DNA of 64,000 nucleotides from Reticulascus tulasneorum (taxonomy: Eukaryota; Ascomycota; Sordariomycetes; Glomerellales; Reticulascaceae). The DNA lies in the NCBI GenBank assembly GCA_001557505.1, contig LSAX01000005.1:2852001-2916000 (forward strand), in the 5' to 3' direction. The notes under the pieces were generated by a model, which worked only from the letters and a program-made list of their open reading frames with translations, ran no database searches and was not told the origin of the DNA. Position 1 is the first letter of the stretch. Each line of letters begins with the position of its first letter. Positions 10,079-22,603 of this stretch are shown here, piece after piece. Both the position numbers and the translations under genes were made by a program.

Positions 10079-12177
10079 TGTAAACATTCAAACCTCGACT
10101 TCGTGATCTTCAAGGAGCATCACTGCAATCGCAATCCCCTCCCCAGGTGGTTCCGGAAACGCGTCGATTTTGATGAGGCTACCGATGAAGTCTCACCCAA
10201 CCAAGAGAGGATGAAGATCGTATCAGCTGTGCTTCAGAAAGCCCTGTATGAAGTCGCCCAGTTCAAACCCGATCACGTTGTCTTCGAAGGCGCTGATGAA
10301 GAAAGTACGGAAATGAATGCACCTTACCATTTCCTCTTCCACCATCGCCGGAAGCTTGAAGCGCTTAGCCAAAATCACTCAACTTACGCGGCTTCGGTTG
10401 GAGCCCTTCTTGCGTACATCAACGAACATGCCGGGGCCGAATACATTGAGGCTGAGAGCATGATTGGAAAGGGCCTTGTGACAGAGATGCATATTGAAAA
10501 GCTCTTTACACCAAACCAAATCGTCGTAACCAAGGAAAATGATGCCTTTATTGGGTTCGCCTTGGATGAATGGCCTCTGAGAAATGGCAACAAGCTCCAC
10601 TTCTCAGGATGGCGGTGGAGATACAACGGGCGTCAACTTGAGCGCCAAAATTGGACTGGCAAGATAGACTTGGATTTCCTAGACGCAAAGCCTATCAACC
10701 GGTTGATGATCTACCCAATCGAGTTTGCTGAGAACGAAATCGTCACGAAGCTGACAGTGCGCGGGAAAAAGTTCTGGAAGATGAAACAACAGTGTTTGGT
10801 TTCATATGACGGCTGGGATCAACACCATGATTATCATTATGTAAGTTTGGCAACATTTTTGTCGTCTAGTTGGTTAACCATTTCAGTCGAAAGAGAGATT
10901 CATGGTTGACATGGCCACTTATACGAAAATGCACGCCACACGGCGCAACGCAGAATTGGATGAAGAGCCCCCCAAATTCGACAATATGCCGCAGCGGATT
11001 AGCCAAGACGTTGAGTTAACTGATAGACAGTTGCTTCTCTTGCCTCCGGCCGCACATGGTTACAGCCTCAGGGAAAAGAAGTGGGGTAAGTGGAGGTTGC
11101 CAGGGAGTTTGCCAAAGACCTGCTGACAGGAATTGAACCAAGTGTCTATCAACGTCGACCAGATGGGCGAGGTTGTATGGAACAAGAAAGCCTTCGAGAG
11201 ATTAGTGCTGGACGAGGAAACGAAGAATCTTCTTCGTGCGTTGATCGATGTGCGCATGTCCTCCGCAAAGAAGCTGGCCGACCTGGTGGAAGGCAAAGGC
11301 AACGGGTTGATCATGTTACTGCATGGAAGTCCTGGAACAGGCAAAACGCTAACAGCTGAGAGGTAAGTAAACGCGCTGGCTGTCCACTTACTCTCAAGTT
11401 TGCAAGTTCTGATTGGGTTTCTAAAAGTGTCGCCGAGTTCGCCGAGAAACCACTCTACCGGGTGACTTGTGGAGATCTCGGGACAAATGCCGAAAGGGTG
11501 GAGAAGTATCTTGAAACCATCTTCTACCTAGGCAAGATCTGGGATAGTGGTAGGTTCGACGCTTAAAATGGTTTGACGATGCACAACTGATTATGCTTGA
11601 CAGTGCTTCTCTTAGACGAAGCTGATGTCTTCTTGGAGGAACGCTCAGTCTCCGACCTTCAACGAAACAGTCTCGTCTCCGGTGAGTGAGGTCATTGAAT
11701 TGACTGCGCCCTCTATTTACCAACTCCTACTCATCGCCTGACCTTTCAGTTTTCCTACGAGCACTCGAATATTACGAAGGCATCATTATCTTGACATCAA
11801 ATCGCGTTGGTACCTTTGATGAGGCCTTCCAGTCGCGCATTCGGGTTGCCCTACGATATGAACCACTTACCTCCAGATCCCGCCGAGCAATCTGGAAGAA
11901 CCTGTTCGACATGCTCGAGGAGGACGATGACGAGATCGAGGTTAATATCAGAGGTCTAGAAGGGCGTCTAGATGAGCTGGCCGCGTTTAAGATGAACGGC
12001 CGGCAGATCCGTAACATATTACTGACCGCGCGCCAACTGGCCTTACATAAACAGGAGAGCTTAGAGTGGGGACATTTGAAGCAGGTCTTAAAGCTGTCAG
12101 ACAACTTTACAAGGTACTTGCAGGATGTCAGGGGGCATAGCGACGAGGATTGGGCCCAAAGTCAGGCATTGCGTTAA
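10079..12177 (+). CDS. AAA+ ATPase with DUF7025-like N-terminal region, 5' end missing
   Basis: Exons 10079-10840, 10887-11085, 11143-11362, 11428-11549, 11604-11681 and 11750-12177 join to 602 residues in one frame. The C-terminal half is a classical AAA+ module: Walker A 'GSPGTGKT', Walker B 'VLLLDEADVF', sensor-1 'ILTSNRV' and an arginine-finger region 'FQSRIRVALRY'. Upstream, 'LLAYINEHAG...LFTPNQIVV' resembles the DUF7025 region of fungal AAA ATPases of unknown substrate. The frame is closed by TAG (10076-10078) directly before the first residues, and that TAG sits in a perfect acceptor (cttctttttag). The first in-frame Met is only at 10211. The simplest reading is that an upstream exon once fed this acceptor and was lost or displaced, perhaps by insertion of the adjacent element. 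A start at Met 10211 remains possible. Confidence 0.75.
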
Positions 12178-12798
12178 GTCCGAGTCCATGAGATTCAGTC
12201 ACTCATTCATCGGAACTGTGCTTCCTACAGTCTCATCCGTATATAACTTCTAGAGTAGCTTGTGCCATGGTAGTAGGTAGACGTCAATATGAGCAATCAG
12301 TTTCCATCCTTGGCCTTGCCGACATCAGCGGATATTGATTGTTCCAGACTACTCAATGCACTCACATGGGTTGGCCATATTGCGAGTGCAATCCGAGGTT
12401 TCACGCGACTGAGCGATAAAGGCCATACATCATAACATAAGGACGCATTACCTTCGACTCGTCTGGATTTCATCGACTGGGTTCCACGCAGTGGCAATCT
12501 CAAGATTGGCGACAGATATACACTTTTATCCAAAGTTAACTGTTAACATGCCCTAATGTTGCTTCAGATGATTTCCGATTGCCTTGCACTACATCAACGA
12601 TCCTAGTCGGGCGGGTGTAGTTCATCGGCGTGTTTGCCGACCTTAATCCAAAGATCTCATGCCACGTGACGTGCACTGGCATTGAGCACCAACCGCACAC
12701 AATCACACCCTCTAAGCCACGTCACGGCCAGAGTCATCTGAGTTGCTATAATTCCTGCCAAGGGAGAAACAAACCGCCCACACCCAAAACGCACAATC
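12178..12798. other. Intergenic region with E-box-like sites
   Basis: 620 bp between the AAA ATPase and the HET gene. Contains CACGTGACGTG near 12663. No coding frame or RNA gene recognised. Confidence 0.35.
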
Positions 12799-14886
12799 AT
12801 GGGCCTTTGTTCAAGATGTGCCATTGGCGTACGGGAAGTCCGCCCCCAAGACGAGCCCAAAGGGAATGCTCGCCGACCGCGAGTCAAGGTCAAGCTTCGC
12901 AGATATTACCAACCGTACGTCGACAGCTGCTTTATCTGCGCCAAGTTCTCTCACTGGCTGGAGGACGGACCCTGGGACGAAGTCTTGATTGAGTGGAGGA
13001 GAGCTCCACTTTCAGTGCAATTTTATCTCTACGCCAAGATCAACTATCACAACCCGCAGGACGGTATTCTGTTGCCATGCTCAATCGCAGTCGTACCACC
13101 CGGTCATGACAGTGAACATCTACCGTTTACTATTGATCTAAACTTCGTACATTCTAGGGGTAGGTTCAACTCTTTTTATCAACTTGGAAGCTCTCGACTG
13201 ACAATACGGGTTAGATTTCAACACCGTGATAACAAATGAGCCCACAGCTTTGGGATTCAATTTTAGCCTCCTCACATCCTGGGTCGCCAGCTGCAAACGA
13301 GACCACACGGAATGCAAAGCGCGAATGCATACCGCAACACCATGGTATCCCACGCGGCTACTGGATCTCGGACAAACCGATCAGGATGTGAAGTTGATTG
13401 TGACGGCTATCAGCCCACCACGGGGCCCTTACATGACCTTGAGTCATAGATGGGGCAGCCAAATTTACAGGAAGCTCGAGAAAACGACAGAGACGGAATT
13501 CCAACGCAATATCGATGTTACTGACCACCCAGAGGTATTTCGGCAGGCCATGGCTATTACGCGCGCTCTTGGAGTTGGCTACATCTGGATCGACTCCCTG
13601 TGCATTAAGCAGGACACTGATCTCGAGGACTGGAAGATCGAGTCGTTAATGATGACATGGTGTATTCGCGCTCGTACCTGAATATTTCCGCCACATTGTC
13701 GAAGTATGGCACCGAGAGCCTCCCCCAAGAGCGGTCGTGGACAGCAGCAACGCCATGCGCTGTCGAACTGGACCTAGCTGGTGTCCAGCAGACCTTTTTT
13801 GTGCTTGAAGATGATATCTGGAATGATGAAATCGAGGGGGCTCCGCTTAACAGCCGAGGTTGGGTCTTTCAGGAACGCTACCTAGCACCTCGTATCGTCC
13901 ACTTTGGTCGGAGCCAAATGGCGTGGGAGTGCAAGGAACTTCGCACGCTGGAAATATTTCCGGCTGGACCGCCTTTGGTGCCGGGCATCTCCGGGATGAG
14001 CATGGCATCTCCCAGCAATAAGGTCACTAATCCATTCCAATTCCGCGACGAGTGGTGCGCCATCGCCGAGCGGTATTCGAAATGCGCGCTCACTCGCCAC
14101 ACGGATAAGCTTGTTGCACTGGCAGGTGTGGCCAGCGCGATCCAGGCAAGTCGGCCCTCAAGTGACACCTACGTGGCCGGAATGTGGCGCAGCACTCTAC
14201 TATACGATCTCGCTTGGTCGCGCGGGCTCGAGGAGGTTGAGAAGCACCCGATAGCCGTAACGCGCTCTCGCGCGCCGAGCTGGTCGTGGACGTCGGTCGA
14301 CGGCGAGGTGTCATTCCACACCTTCTTCCCAGAAGACCTCCGGTGTCGGTTTGCCAAGGTAGAAAGCTTTGAGGGCGAGCTTATTGACCGAGATAACACC
14401 TTGGTATCGAGTGGCATGATCGAGATGAAGGGCGTGTGCTTGGCTTTGAAGCTAGATTGGTTAGAAGAACAAGAAATTCTCGGGTTCTCAATTCTGGGCA
14501 TCCGATTCTCTACAATGGCGGAGTTTATGGACTCCAGCCTGGATCTCGAAGTCCCATCTGCAGAGACCTACACTTTGGCACAACGAGGACGCCTCTTCTT
14601 TCTCCCATTATTCGCAACAAATTCTAACCTATATGGAATCATCCTTGCCAAGACCTATGGTGTAGGCGTCCATCGCCGCCTTGGAGCCGTCGATATTCCT
14701 GTGGTGGACTTCCGCCAGGGCATGGTAGCCGAGGAGCCTAGGACGAGGTCGAACGAGTCGAATCTGGGAGCAGGTGACCCCGATCAATTGCAGTTCAGAA
14801 AAGCGCAGGCCGGCGTGACGGTGCTTAAGATGATCGCTCGCCTCATCAACCAACCTAGCACTACCCGCGTGATTAAGATAGTTTGA
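12799..14886 (+). pseudogene. HET-domain (heterokaryon incompatibility) gene with a -1 frameshift
   Basis: Exon 1 (12799-13159) joins exon 2 (from 13215) in frame. The product has the HET hallmarks 'YMTLSHRWGS' and 'IWIDSLCIKQDTDLEDWKIES', and the C-terminal 'RAPSWSWTSVDG' typical of the family. Within the HET block the frame breaks at about 13646-13656. The original frame soon stops at 13681, while the conserved continuation 'DMVYSRSYLNISA' is in another frame that stays open to 14886. Restoring colinearity needs one extra base; no intron fits. HET proteins trigger cell death on non-self fusion. The gene may be a recent pseudogene, a silenced allele or a sequencing error; the long intact 409-codon downstream frame argues that the break is young or artefactual. 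Confidence 0.8.
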
Positions 14887-15664
14887 GCGGACAACCAGGA
14901 TCATCAAATGCTTGTGTAAGTTCAGGGGGCCGAGCACGTAATATGTGATCTACCTCTGCCCACAACACCATTTGATCTGCTGGATCACGCAAATCAAAAC
15001 TAACAGCACCATTGGCCCAAACATTATAGGCAAGAATAACAGTCAGTTAATGAAAATTGCTGAAAAACTGGTACTTGTTAGACTCCCACCATCGAAGAGT
15101 ACTCTACCATGGCTCAGGTGTCTGTCTGGGGTGCAACTTCGTCGTATAGACATAGTACTAATATCTTACTTGATTATGGGGAAACGTTAGTCTTGGACAT
15201 TTTCTACGCATGCCAAGTGAAAGTGCAAAGGTACTTGAAAAGCTGCGAGCGGAGCTTTGAAATCTTACTCCACATCTGTTCCCCACAACCCCCGATCCTC
15301 TTGCAATACCCCCCAGACTAAATGTTCCCCACGCGCTGCTGATCCAAGCCAACGGGGATCTTGTGTGGACGGAAACCAGGGCGCCGTTATTAGGCTCAAC
15401 TCGTGAATCTTGGCTACGGAGTGCTACACAAATCCTGGTCGTAAGCGCCACGAGAGCCGTGCCAATCACTGAGTGTGTCACTGGCTAGGTTTATGGGCCA
15501 TGAGTTCATCGGTGAAGTGCAACGCGAGCAGATGTGTAAGATGGATAGCTATTATCTCCACAAGCGATATATTTAAGATCGGTCGTGTCGAAAATCCTGC
15601 TACCGTTTGTGGCCAGCCTCCTCAACATTAATACCATTGACAGTATACCTGAGGTCAAGGCACC
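14887..15664. other. Intergenic region upstream of GH35 gene
   Basis: About 780 bp without a supported gene. Short frames on both strands lack family features. A 'gatatatttaag' AT-rich element at about 15567 lies roughly 95 bp before the GH35 start and may serve as its core promoter. Confidence 0.35.
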
Positions 15665-18600
15665 ATGTTGGCATTGCGACTCGGGCTATGGACCGTCTTG
15701 GGACTTGTCCTAGAGTCCAGCTTGGCGACTGCGACTGTCACGAATGGCGATGAGACGTCAACAGGGAAGCGCCAAGATGTTGTGAGAATGACCCATTTTT
15801 TCTTCATTTTATGACTCAGCGCTAGCATTCCATTCCTGGAAACTCTTGCTCAGGTCAAGACACCTGAGTGCTGATTTGATAATAGGTTACATGGGACAAC
15901 AAAAGTCTGTTCGTTAACGGGGAAAGGATGATGATATATAGTGCGGAATTTCATGCTTTCAGGCAAGTCTAATCTTTTACATACCCCTTTGCAATTAGTG
16001 ACCTGCACCACGAATCTATCATGCACTACTGCTGTTCTTATTGGTAACGATCAAGCTAATACTCGGTACCAGACTCCCTGTCCCAAGCCTCTGGCTGGAT
16101 GTTTTACAGAAGATCAAGGCTTTGGGCTACAACTGCGTCTCATTCTATGTGAACTGGGGATTACTTGAGGCGAAGCCAGGTGACTTTAGGGCGGATGGAA
16201 TTTTCGCTCTCGAACCCCTGTTTGAGGCTGCTCAAGATGCAGGGCTGTATTTATTTGCTGTCAGTTACAGTCCTGCTGTTCTCAAATCAGCAGGTACTAA
16301 CATGCATCATAGCGGCCAGGACCATATATCAACGCTGAAGTCTCCGGCGGCGGCTTCCCAGGCTGGTTACAGAGAGTACAAGGAGGACTGAGAACCGGCG
16401 ATGCAGCATTTTTGGAATCTATAGATAAGTGCGTCGGCCAGAAGGTTCTTGATCTTGACAGTTTCACAAACTAACACAACACAACTAGCTACACTGCTGC
16501 AATTGGCCGTATCATAGCCTCTGCCCAGATTACCAATGGTGGCCCCGTGATCCTATTTCAGCCAGAAAACGAGTATTCTGCTGGAATCGCTCCATATCCA
16601 TTCCCAGATTACGATTACTGGAGTTATGTGGATCGACAGTTCCGTGATGCCGGAGTTGTGGTACCATATATAAACAACGAGGCATGGCCGCTTGGGGCTA
16701 TTACACCGACTACTCCAGCAAAGGTCGATATCTACGGTCATGATTCGTACCCGCTGGGGTTTGACTGCTCGAACCCGAATACATGGCCAGAAACTGGGCT
16801 GCCAACGAACTGGTTGCAGGACCATATGAGAATCTCGCCAAGCACGCCGTACACCCTTGTTGAGGTAGGAATTACCCACTCCTTTGCAAATCTTTAGGCT
16901 CTCAAGTGCTCAAAAAAAGGTAGTTTCAAGGTGGTGGCTTTCAGCCATGGGGAGGCGCTGGATTCGAGGCTTGCTCTGGCTTGCTCAACCACGAGTTTGA
17001 GAGAGTTTTATACAAGAATGCCTATGCCGCCGGCGTCACGATTTTTAATATTTACATGGTCAGTGATCATCAAGAATGCTCCAAGAGACCAGGGTTAACT
17101 TTTGTTAGACATGGGGTGGAACGAACTGGGGCAACTTGGGTCATTCCGACGGCTACACATCCTACGACTATGGCGCTCAGATTACTGAAGAACGTCTTGT
17201 CTACCGTGAAAAATATAGCGAATCTAAACTCCAAGCCAATTTCTTTCGCGTCTCACCTGCTTATTTGGAAGCGGAACGGTGGAATGCATCGCTGGAGTGG
17301 ACTGATAACGACAGCATTACTGTCACGCCTGCGACCACTAGAACAACCAAGTTTTATATTGTTAGGTGAGTCACACTACTGGGAGAAATGACGAGTAACG
17401 CGTCCATGGACACATCTCTGATGTAAATATGGACAGACACACGCAGTACAACTCATTAGAAACGGTCAGCTATCGACTACATGTGCAAACGGCGCAGTTC
17501 GGCAATATCACAGTCCCACAGAACAGCAGAAGCTTGCATCTGTCACGGCGGGATTCCAAGATTCATGTTAGCGACTATCCAGTTGGTAACAAAACCTTGG
17601 TCTATTCTACGGCAGAGATCTTCACCTGGTATATTTCATCCAATCCCACTCGAAGTCAAACTCCACACCATTCTAATAGGCGCATAGGAAGGAATACGAC
17701 GATAAAACCATCCTTGTCGTCTACGGTGGTCTGGGAGAGAACCATGAGATGGCAGTCCAAGGAGAGGGAAGCGAGGAGGATGTTGTGATTGAAGGTTCAA
17801 ACGTAACTATCGACCAGAAGACTGATCACACGGTACTGGGATGGGTAGTGTCCGTGGAGCGTACAATTGTCCGCGTCCATGAAGACCTGTACATTTACTT
17901 CCTAAGTGAACGCTATAGCTCCTTTGTGGATGCTGATTTACTAACGCAACAACAGATCGTAATGAAGCCTACAACTATTGGGTACCAGCGATTCCCCTAA
18001 ACTACGGCAGCTCCTCCATTATCGTCAAAGCCGGCTACCTTATACGGACGGCAGAAACTAGCGGCGATATACTCAGTATCAAGGGAGACGTCAACGTTAC
18101 TACTCCTATAGAGATAATTGGTGGAGCGCCCAGCGGTCTGAAGATATTGAACTTCAATGGGAACCCGCTTGAGTTTAATCAGGATGAACTTGGTGTGGTA
18201 ACGGCCACCGTAGGTTTCAAACGACCAACCATCAAGCTGCCATGCTTTAGCTCTCTTAAATGGAAATACCTCGACAGTCTGCCGGAGATTCGTCCGGAGT
18301 ACTCGGATGAAACCTGGACGGAAGCGAACTTCAACGAGACGTTCAACACCTATCGCCCGCTCGACACCCCGACAAGTCTATACGGGGGCGACTACGGCTA
18401 TCACACTGGAACTCTTATCTATCGCGGTCACTTCACAGCGAACGGCAACGAAGACTTCTTTAATCTCACGACGCAGGGCGGGAACGCATACGGCGCATCA
18501 GCCTGGTTGGGAAACACCTTCATAGGCTCGTGGGTTGGAGCAGCCACTTCACCAACAGCAAACAGCACCTTCTCGGTACCTCGGCTTACGCAAGGACAGA

Positions 18601-19256
18601 GTTACGTCATCACAGTGGTAGTAGATCATATGGGTCTGAATGGAAACTGGGTCGTGGGCGAAGAGCAACAAAAGAACCCTCGGGGAATCCTAAACTACCA
18701 GCTCGGGGGTCATCTCCAGTCCGACATAACGTGGAAGATCACCGGAAATCTAGGCGGAGAAGACTACAAGGACAAGGTGCGCGGCCCGCTCAACGAAGGA
18801 GGCATGTTTGTCGAAAGACAAGGTTTCCATCAGCCGGCTCCTCCATCTGGGACCTGGATCGATAGTGATGGTCCCACGTCTGGAATATCTGCCGCAGGAA
18901 TCGCGTACTACAGCACATCATTTGATCTTGACATTCCCAACGGATATGATGTGCCTCTCTCTTTCACTTTCGGAAACATGACTGCAAGCGCGTATCGCGC
19001 ACAGATTTTTGTGAATGGTTACCAGTTCGGGAAATTTGTCCATCATATTGGCCCGCAGACGAGATACCCTGTCCCGGAAGGAATATTGGACCATCATGGG
19101 ACGAACTACCTTGGAATCACGCTTTGGGCAATGGAAGAAGGCGGTGCGAGGATCGAGGGACTGAAGTGGGAGGTTGGAATGGTAAGTTTGAGCGGGTTCG
19201 GGGACGTTGAAATGGCTCCTTCGCCGGTCTGGGAGGAGCGGGTAGGGGCATATTAA
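15665..19256 (+). CDS. lacA: Secreted beta-galactosidase, glycoside hydrolase family 35
   Basis: Ten exons (15665-15781, 15886-15962, 16073-16259, 16313-16428, 16489-16864, 16924-17058, 17109-17365, 17437-17628, 17688-17905, 17956-19256) join to 991 aa, the usual length for fungal GH35. A signal peptide (about residues 1-23) is followed by the catalytic barrel: '[18 protein letters not shown]', '[10 protein letters not shown]', acid/base Glu in 'PENEYS' (E194) and nucleophile Glu at the end of 'PYTLVE' (E291), then '[21 protein letters not shown]'. The C-terminal jelly-roll domains are complete ('RGHFTANG', '[27 protein letters not shown]'). The enzyme releases terminal beta-galactose from plant galactans and lactose. 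Intron 2 uses a GC donor (AG|GCAAGT). Other GH35 substrates, such as exo-galactanase activity, cannot be excluded; the lacA symbol is by family only. Confidence 0.93.
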
Positions 19257-19465
19257 ACAACTGATGCTAGAGGCTCTGATGCTCTAATGGCCTTGATCTG
19301 TACAAGACGGGACTGTTGCTTCTAACACATCAGCTGTCCGTTACTTTCCGAGAAGTAAATACAAGCTATGTGACAGTCTGTATTATTTGTGATGTTTCAT
19401 GCGCGATTACAGGGCGCAAAGATGTCATTTCTACACATCCAGGTAACGCCGTTCAGGTTGCCAAC

Positions 19466-20478
19466 CTAGATACGGTTCCTCAATAGCCGCATGCCTCCTG
19501 AGACCAGCGGCGGTCCGCGCAGATACAAAATATACCCAACCGCCGCGCCCAGAGTGACCTTCTCAGCCCAAGTCCAAATTGCCCGCCGGACTACGTGGCT
19601 CAGTAACTTGCCCACCTTTTTCTGGAATTCCGCGGCGTCGTTCGTCCTCGGAAACGGGAGTTCGACCATTTCGCCATCTTCCGCTCTGACAGTTGGCACA
19701 TCTACTCCCAGATGCGCGCAAAGTGGTCCCCATCCGTCTTGGACGCGAAACTCGAGGCGTCTTTCCGCCGGCACGCGTGCACGGCAGTCGGCATAATAGC
19801 GCTCGAAAAAGTCCACCGCCTTCTCCTTGGCTCCCGGATCGTGCCAGCCGAAGTGCCACACCTCCAAACGCCTCTTTTTCATGTATCGCGCCAGGGCCGT
19901 AAGTTGCGGATCCCAGAAGAGTACCAGGCGGTACAAAAACTGGGCCACCGCCGAGCGGTCTGTGAAGGCCGCCTTGCACGAACGGAACCAGCTGTCTGGG
20001 TCGCGGTTGAGGATCACAACTTTAGTGTCAGGGTAGGTTTCCGCGAGCTCAGAGGCGAAGAATGAAGCAGGGACATCGACAATCGCCTGAGATACAGGTT
20101 AGCTTTGAATTCTCCATGTGCAGGCTCCACTCGCCATATAATTGCCCAGAATCTCGTCCCAATCATGGCGGTCGAAGGATCCCTTCCCGTTGTACTTCCA
20201 GTCAATAGCGCGATTCCAGCTGTCAATATGCTCCGCGCTATCTACCCAGAGATCGGTGGCGTGGTAGGTAGGGAAACCCAAAATTTCCAACGCGGTTTTC
20301 ATACCTAGGAAGGAAATTGTTAAGTCTGCCTCGATTACCATATGGTTGAGGCATGGGGCTCACTTGTTGTACCCGTCCTCCCAAGTCCGCACACGACGAC
20401 CTTGAAAGGAAGGCTGCGCGGGCTCCCTCGCCCAAACGCGGTGATTTCGGCGTCTTCTGATTTCCCAGTGGACGACAT
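19466..20478 (-). CDS. P-loop sulfotransferase-family protein (Sulfotransfer_4 type)
   Basis: Exons 20478-20364, 20304-20135 and 20086-19466 give 301 aa. The first intron splits the codon inside the PAPS-binding P-loop 'GLGRTGTTSMKTALEILG' (about residues 31-48). The 3' phosphosulfate region 'KVVILNRDPDSWFRSC' follows in exon 3. These fungal proteins are often misnamed NAD-dependent epimerases; the motif order is that of sulfotransferases, which move sulfate from PAPS to small molecules or glycans. A hydrophobic C-terminal segment (about residues 273-295) may anchor the protein in a membrane. The second intron appears to use a GC donor (ATG|GCGAGT), because the only frame-compatible join is phase 0 to 'AIVDVPASFF'. 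Substrate unknown. Confidence 0.8.
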
Positions 20479-21729
20479 TGCGATTTTTGGATAGCAAAAA
20501 CAAATTACGGGATCGGATTGCGCGTCTTATACAAGGTCCAGCCTACTGGGATGCAGCTCCTTCGCCATAACGTTCTGACGTAATCGCTCCTTCGTGTACT
20601 TAGGCAACCAAAAAAAAAAAGGACGCCAATCCGTATGAAGTCTCGGGTGCGAGCTGCGATTACGATATAAATGGTAGTAAGGCGAACCCCTGATAGCTGA
20701 GAATCCCAATTGATAGAGTACGGCAATTCAAGGAATACCTCACTTGACTCACTTGAAAAGGGAATTACTAGGTAGAAGATCGAAGAAGAGGGTACCAGAG
20801 TCAAGAAATTATTTGTAGTCCCAACTAGAGGGACATATTTTATGTAAAATCTAGAGAAATTATTTTCAAAATACTAATCAGATAAATGATTACTTTAGTT
20901 AGTAAAATAGGTTTGTCGAGTTTGGCAACATTATTACAATATTCAAGTAGCTATTCACGGAAATATTTCAATGTAAAAGTCAAGATATTCAAGTAGCTAT
21001 TCATGGGAATATTGTAATGAATACATTAGTGACTATTCATTTAAATCGTGAGGCACATTGTTTTCTTGTTTTCTTGTTTCCTGCGTCCGAAGAACACACC
21101 ATCGACCCAACGCAACAGTTTCAACACAATGGATACCAAGGACCCCGTATCCTGTTCACAATGGCAGGTATTTTGACTACGCAATGACTCCCAAATCCGG
21201 ATGTTGCAGGCTTACCGCGGTTTCTCAGAACCTCTCTCCAGCAGCAAGTTCCACCTCGTACCAGCGGCACTGAACAGTCACCTTCGTGAAACCACATCCT
21301 ATGGGATAGTAGAACTCTCTCGTAGTCAGCTATCTCCGTGAAAATCAGCCAGAGCCATAAGGACGTGACGATGTACTAGACTGCTGCTTGGCCTTCTGCA
21401 ATCCAACCCCGGCATCACAATCTTTAAACCATTTGCTGCACATCCACAAGCTTACACTGAGTCGCCCCCATGTCGATCAAACGTCCGATGATACCTTCGA
21501 CCACAACAAAAGTGGGGCGGCATCCCATTATTTAGTGGCGGCTGACAGAGATATCATAAGCTCTTCACTTGCCTGAACCCACAGGGAAAAGGAATACAAT
21601 AAGCCAACAAACCCGTGGTGAATACCTGGTGCGCTAGAATCTGGTTCTTGTTCAATCCCTTCTATTCCCTTTTAATCAGTTTCAGCTCTGAATGCCATTC
21701 ACAAAGGAGGCGACACAGCTAGAGTTGGG
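20479..21729. other. Intergenic region, AT-rich with short tandem repeat
   Basis: 1.25 kb between two minus-strand genes. The part 20800-21060 is strongly AT-rich and contains the repeat described separately. Nothing else is supported. Confidence 0.4.
20939..21019. repeat. Two-copy direct repeat, period 46 bp
   Basis: The 35-nt unit beginning ATATTCAAGTAGCTATTCA occurs at 20939-20973 and again at 20985-21019, differing by a few bases. A weaker third echo (GACTATTCATTTAAA) follows near 21031. Noncoding, AT-rich context. Confidence 0.85.
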
Positions 21730-22603
21730 CTAAAAAGGCTGAGTTCCTGAACCATTCACGATCTTCCCGACGTCTGCATCTCTTTCTCCTTCTATCACAG
21801 CAGTAATCAGAATTCCGCCGATCGACGGATGTCCCGCACCCCGCCTGGCCAACGTGGCTCTGGGACCGCCCAGGCCGGTGGCAAGATAGCCTGGAGAGAC
21901 ACACCACACTTTGACACCATCTTCCTTCAGTATCCAGTGCCAAGATAGCATCATCATGTTAAGGGCGGTCTTGCTAGCGCGGTAAGCGCTTGGGACGTGC
22001 GCGCCCTTCTTCGGCCATCCAGCCGGAATGGGCGGGGGAGCTGGGTAGTGAGCCTTGCTCATTTGCTCTTGACTTGCCAGCCCGCTCGTAATGAATAGTA
22101 GTCGAGGGTCCGAAGAGTTGAGCAATAGCGGTATGAAAGCATGTGTCATGGCAGTGGTACCAGATACGTTGACGTCGTAAGCCACATTCCAAGCTTCTCG
22201 CAAGCTGATATCGCCATTTACAAAATCGGCGTCGGGCGCCACGCCTAGAGGTCGTCAACCAAGTGTCAGTGGCTACTTCTGCGGTCAACCTCAGCTCATG
22301 TATATCCTGACCTGCGTTGTTCACTAGCACATCGATACGTCCATGCGTGGACTGAATCGTCTCGAGAGCATTGGCGATCGAAGCGTCGCTAGAAACGTCG
22401 ACCTGGATAAGTTCAACGGTGCTAATAGTCTCTGGGACATCTCCTTTCAGGGCACTCAAAGCTTCCTCTCCCCTCAGCAGGGCTCTGGTACCCAGAAGGA
22501 TGTGGTATGGCTTGGGGGACTGCAGAAGCACCTTCACAGTCTCCCAGCCAATGCCCGTGTTGGCTCCGGTGATAAGTACAAGCTTCTGGTTCTGAGTAGC
22601 CAT
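21730..22603 (-). CDS. Short-chain dehydrogenase/reductase (carbonyl-reductase-like SDR)
   Basis: Exons 22603-22312 and 22244-21730 give 268 aa. Classical SDR signature: 'TGANTGIG' nucleotide-binding loop (residues 12-19), 'VDVSSDASI' acidic turn, 'NNAG' spanning the intron (about residues 94-97), 'LFITSG' with the catalytic Ser strand and 'YRASK' (Tyr-x3-Lys). The turn after the second strand carries an Arg (GTR) that favours NADPH. The sequence resembles fungal carbonyl-reductase-like SDRs. The 'FVNGDISLREAWNVAYDVNVSGT' region is standard for the family. A longer N terminus is open upstream (to 22687), but the Met at 22603 sits at the usual distance from the Rossmann motif. Substrate cannot be deduced; the neighbouring genes give no pathway. 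Confidence 0.88.

Noticed and set aside
12657..12992. Frames overlapping the start of the HET gene
   Set aside because: They are out of frame with the HET gene and show no domain.
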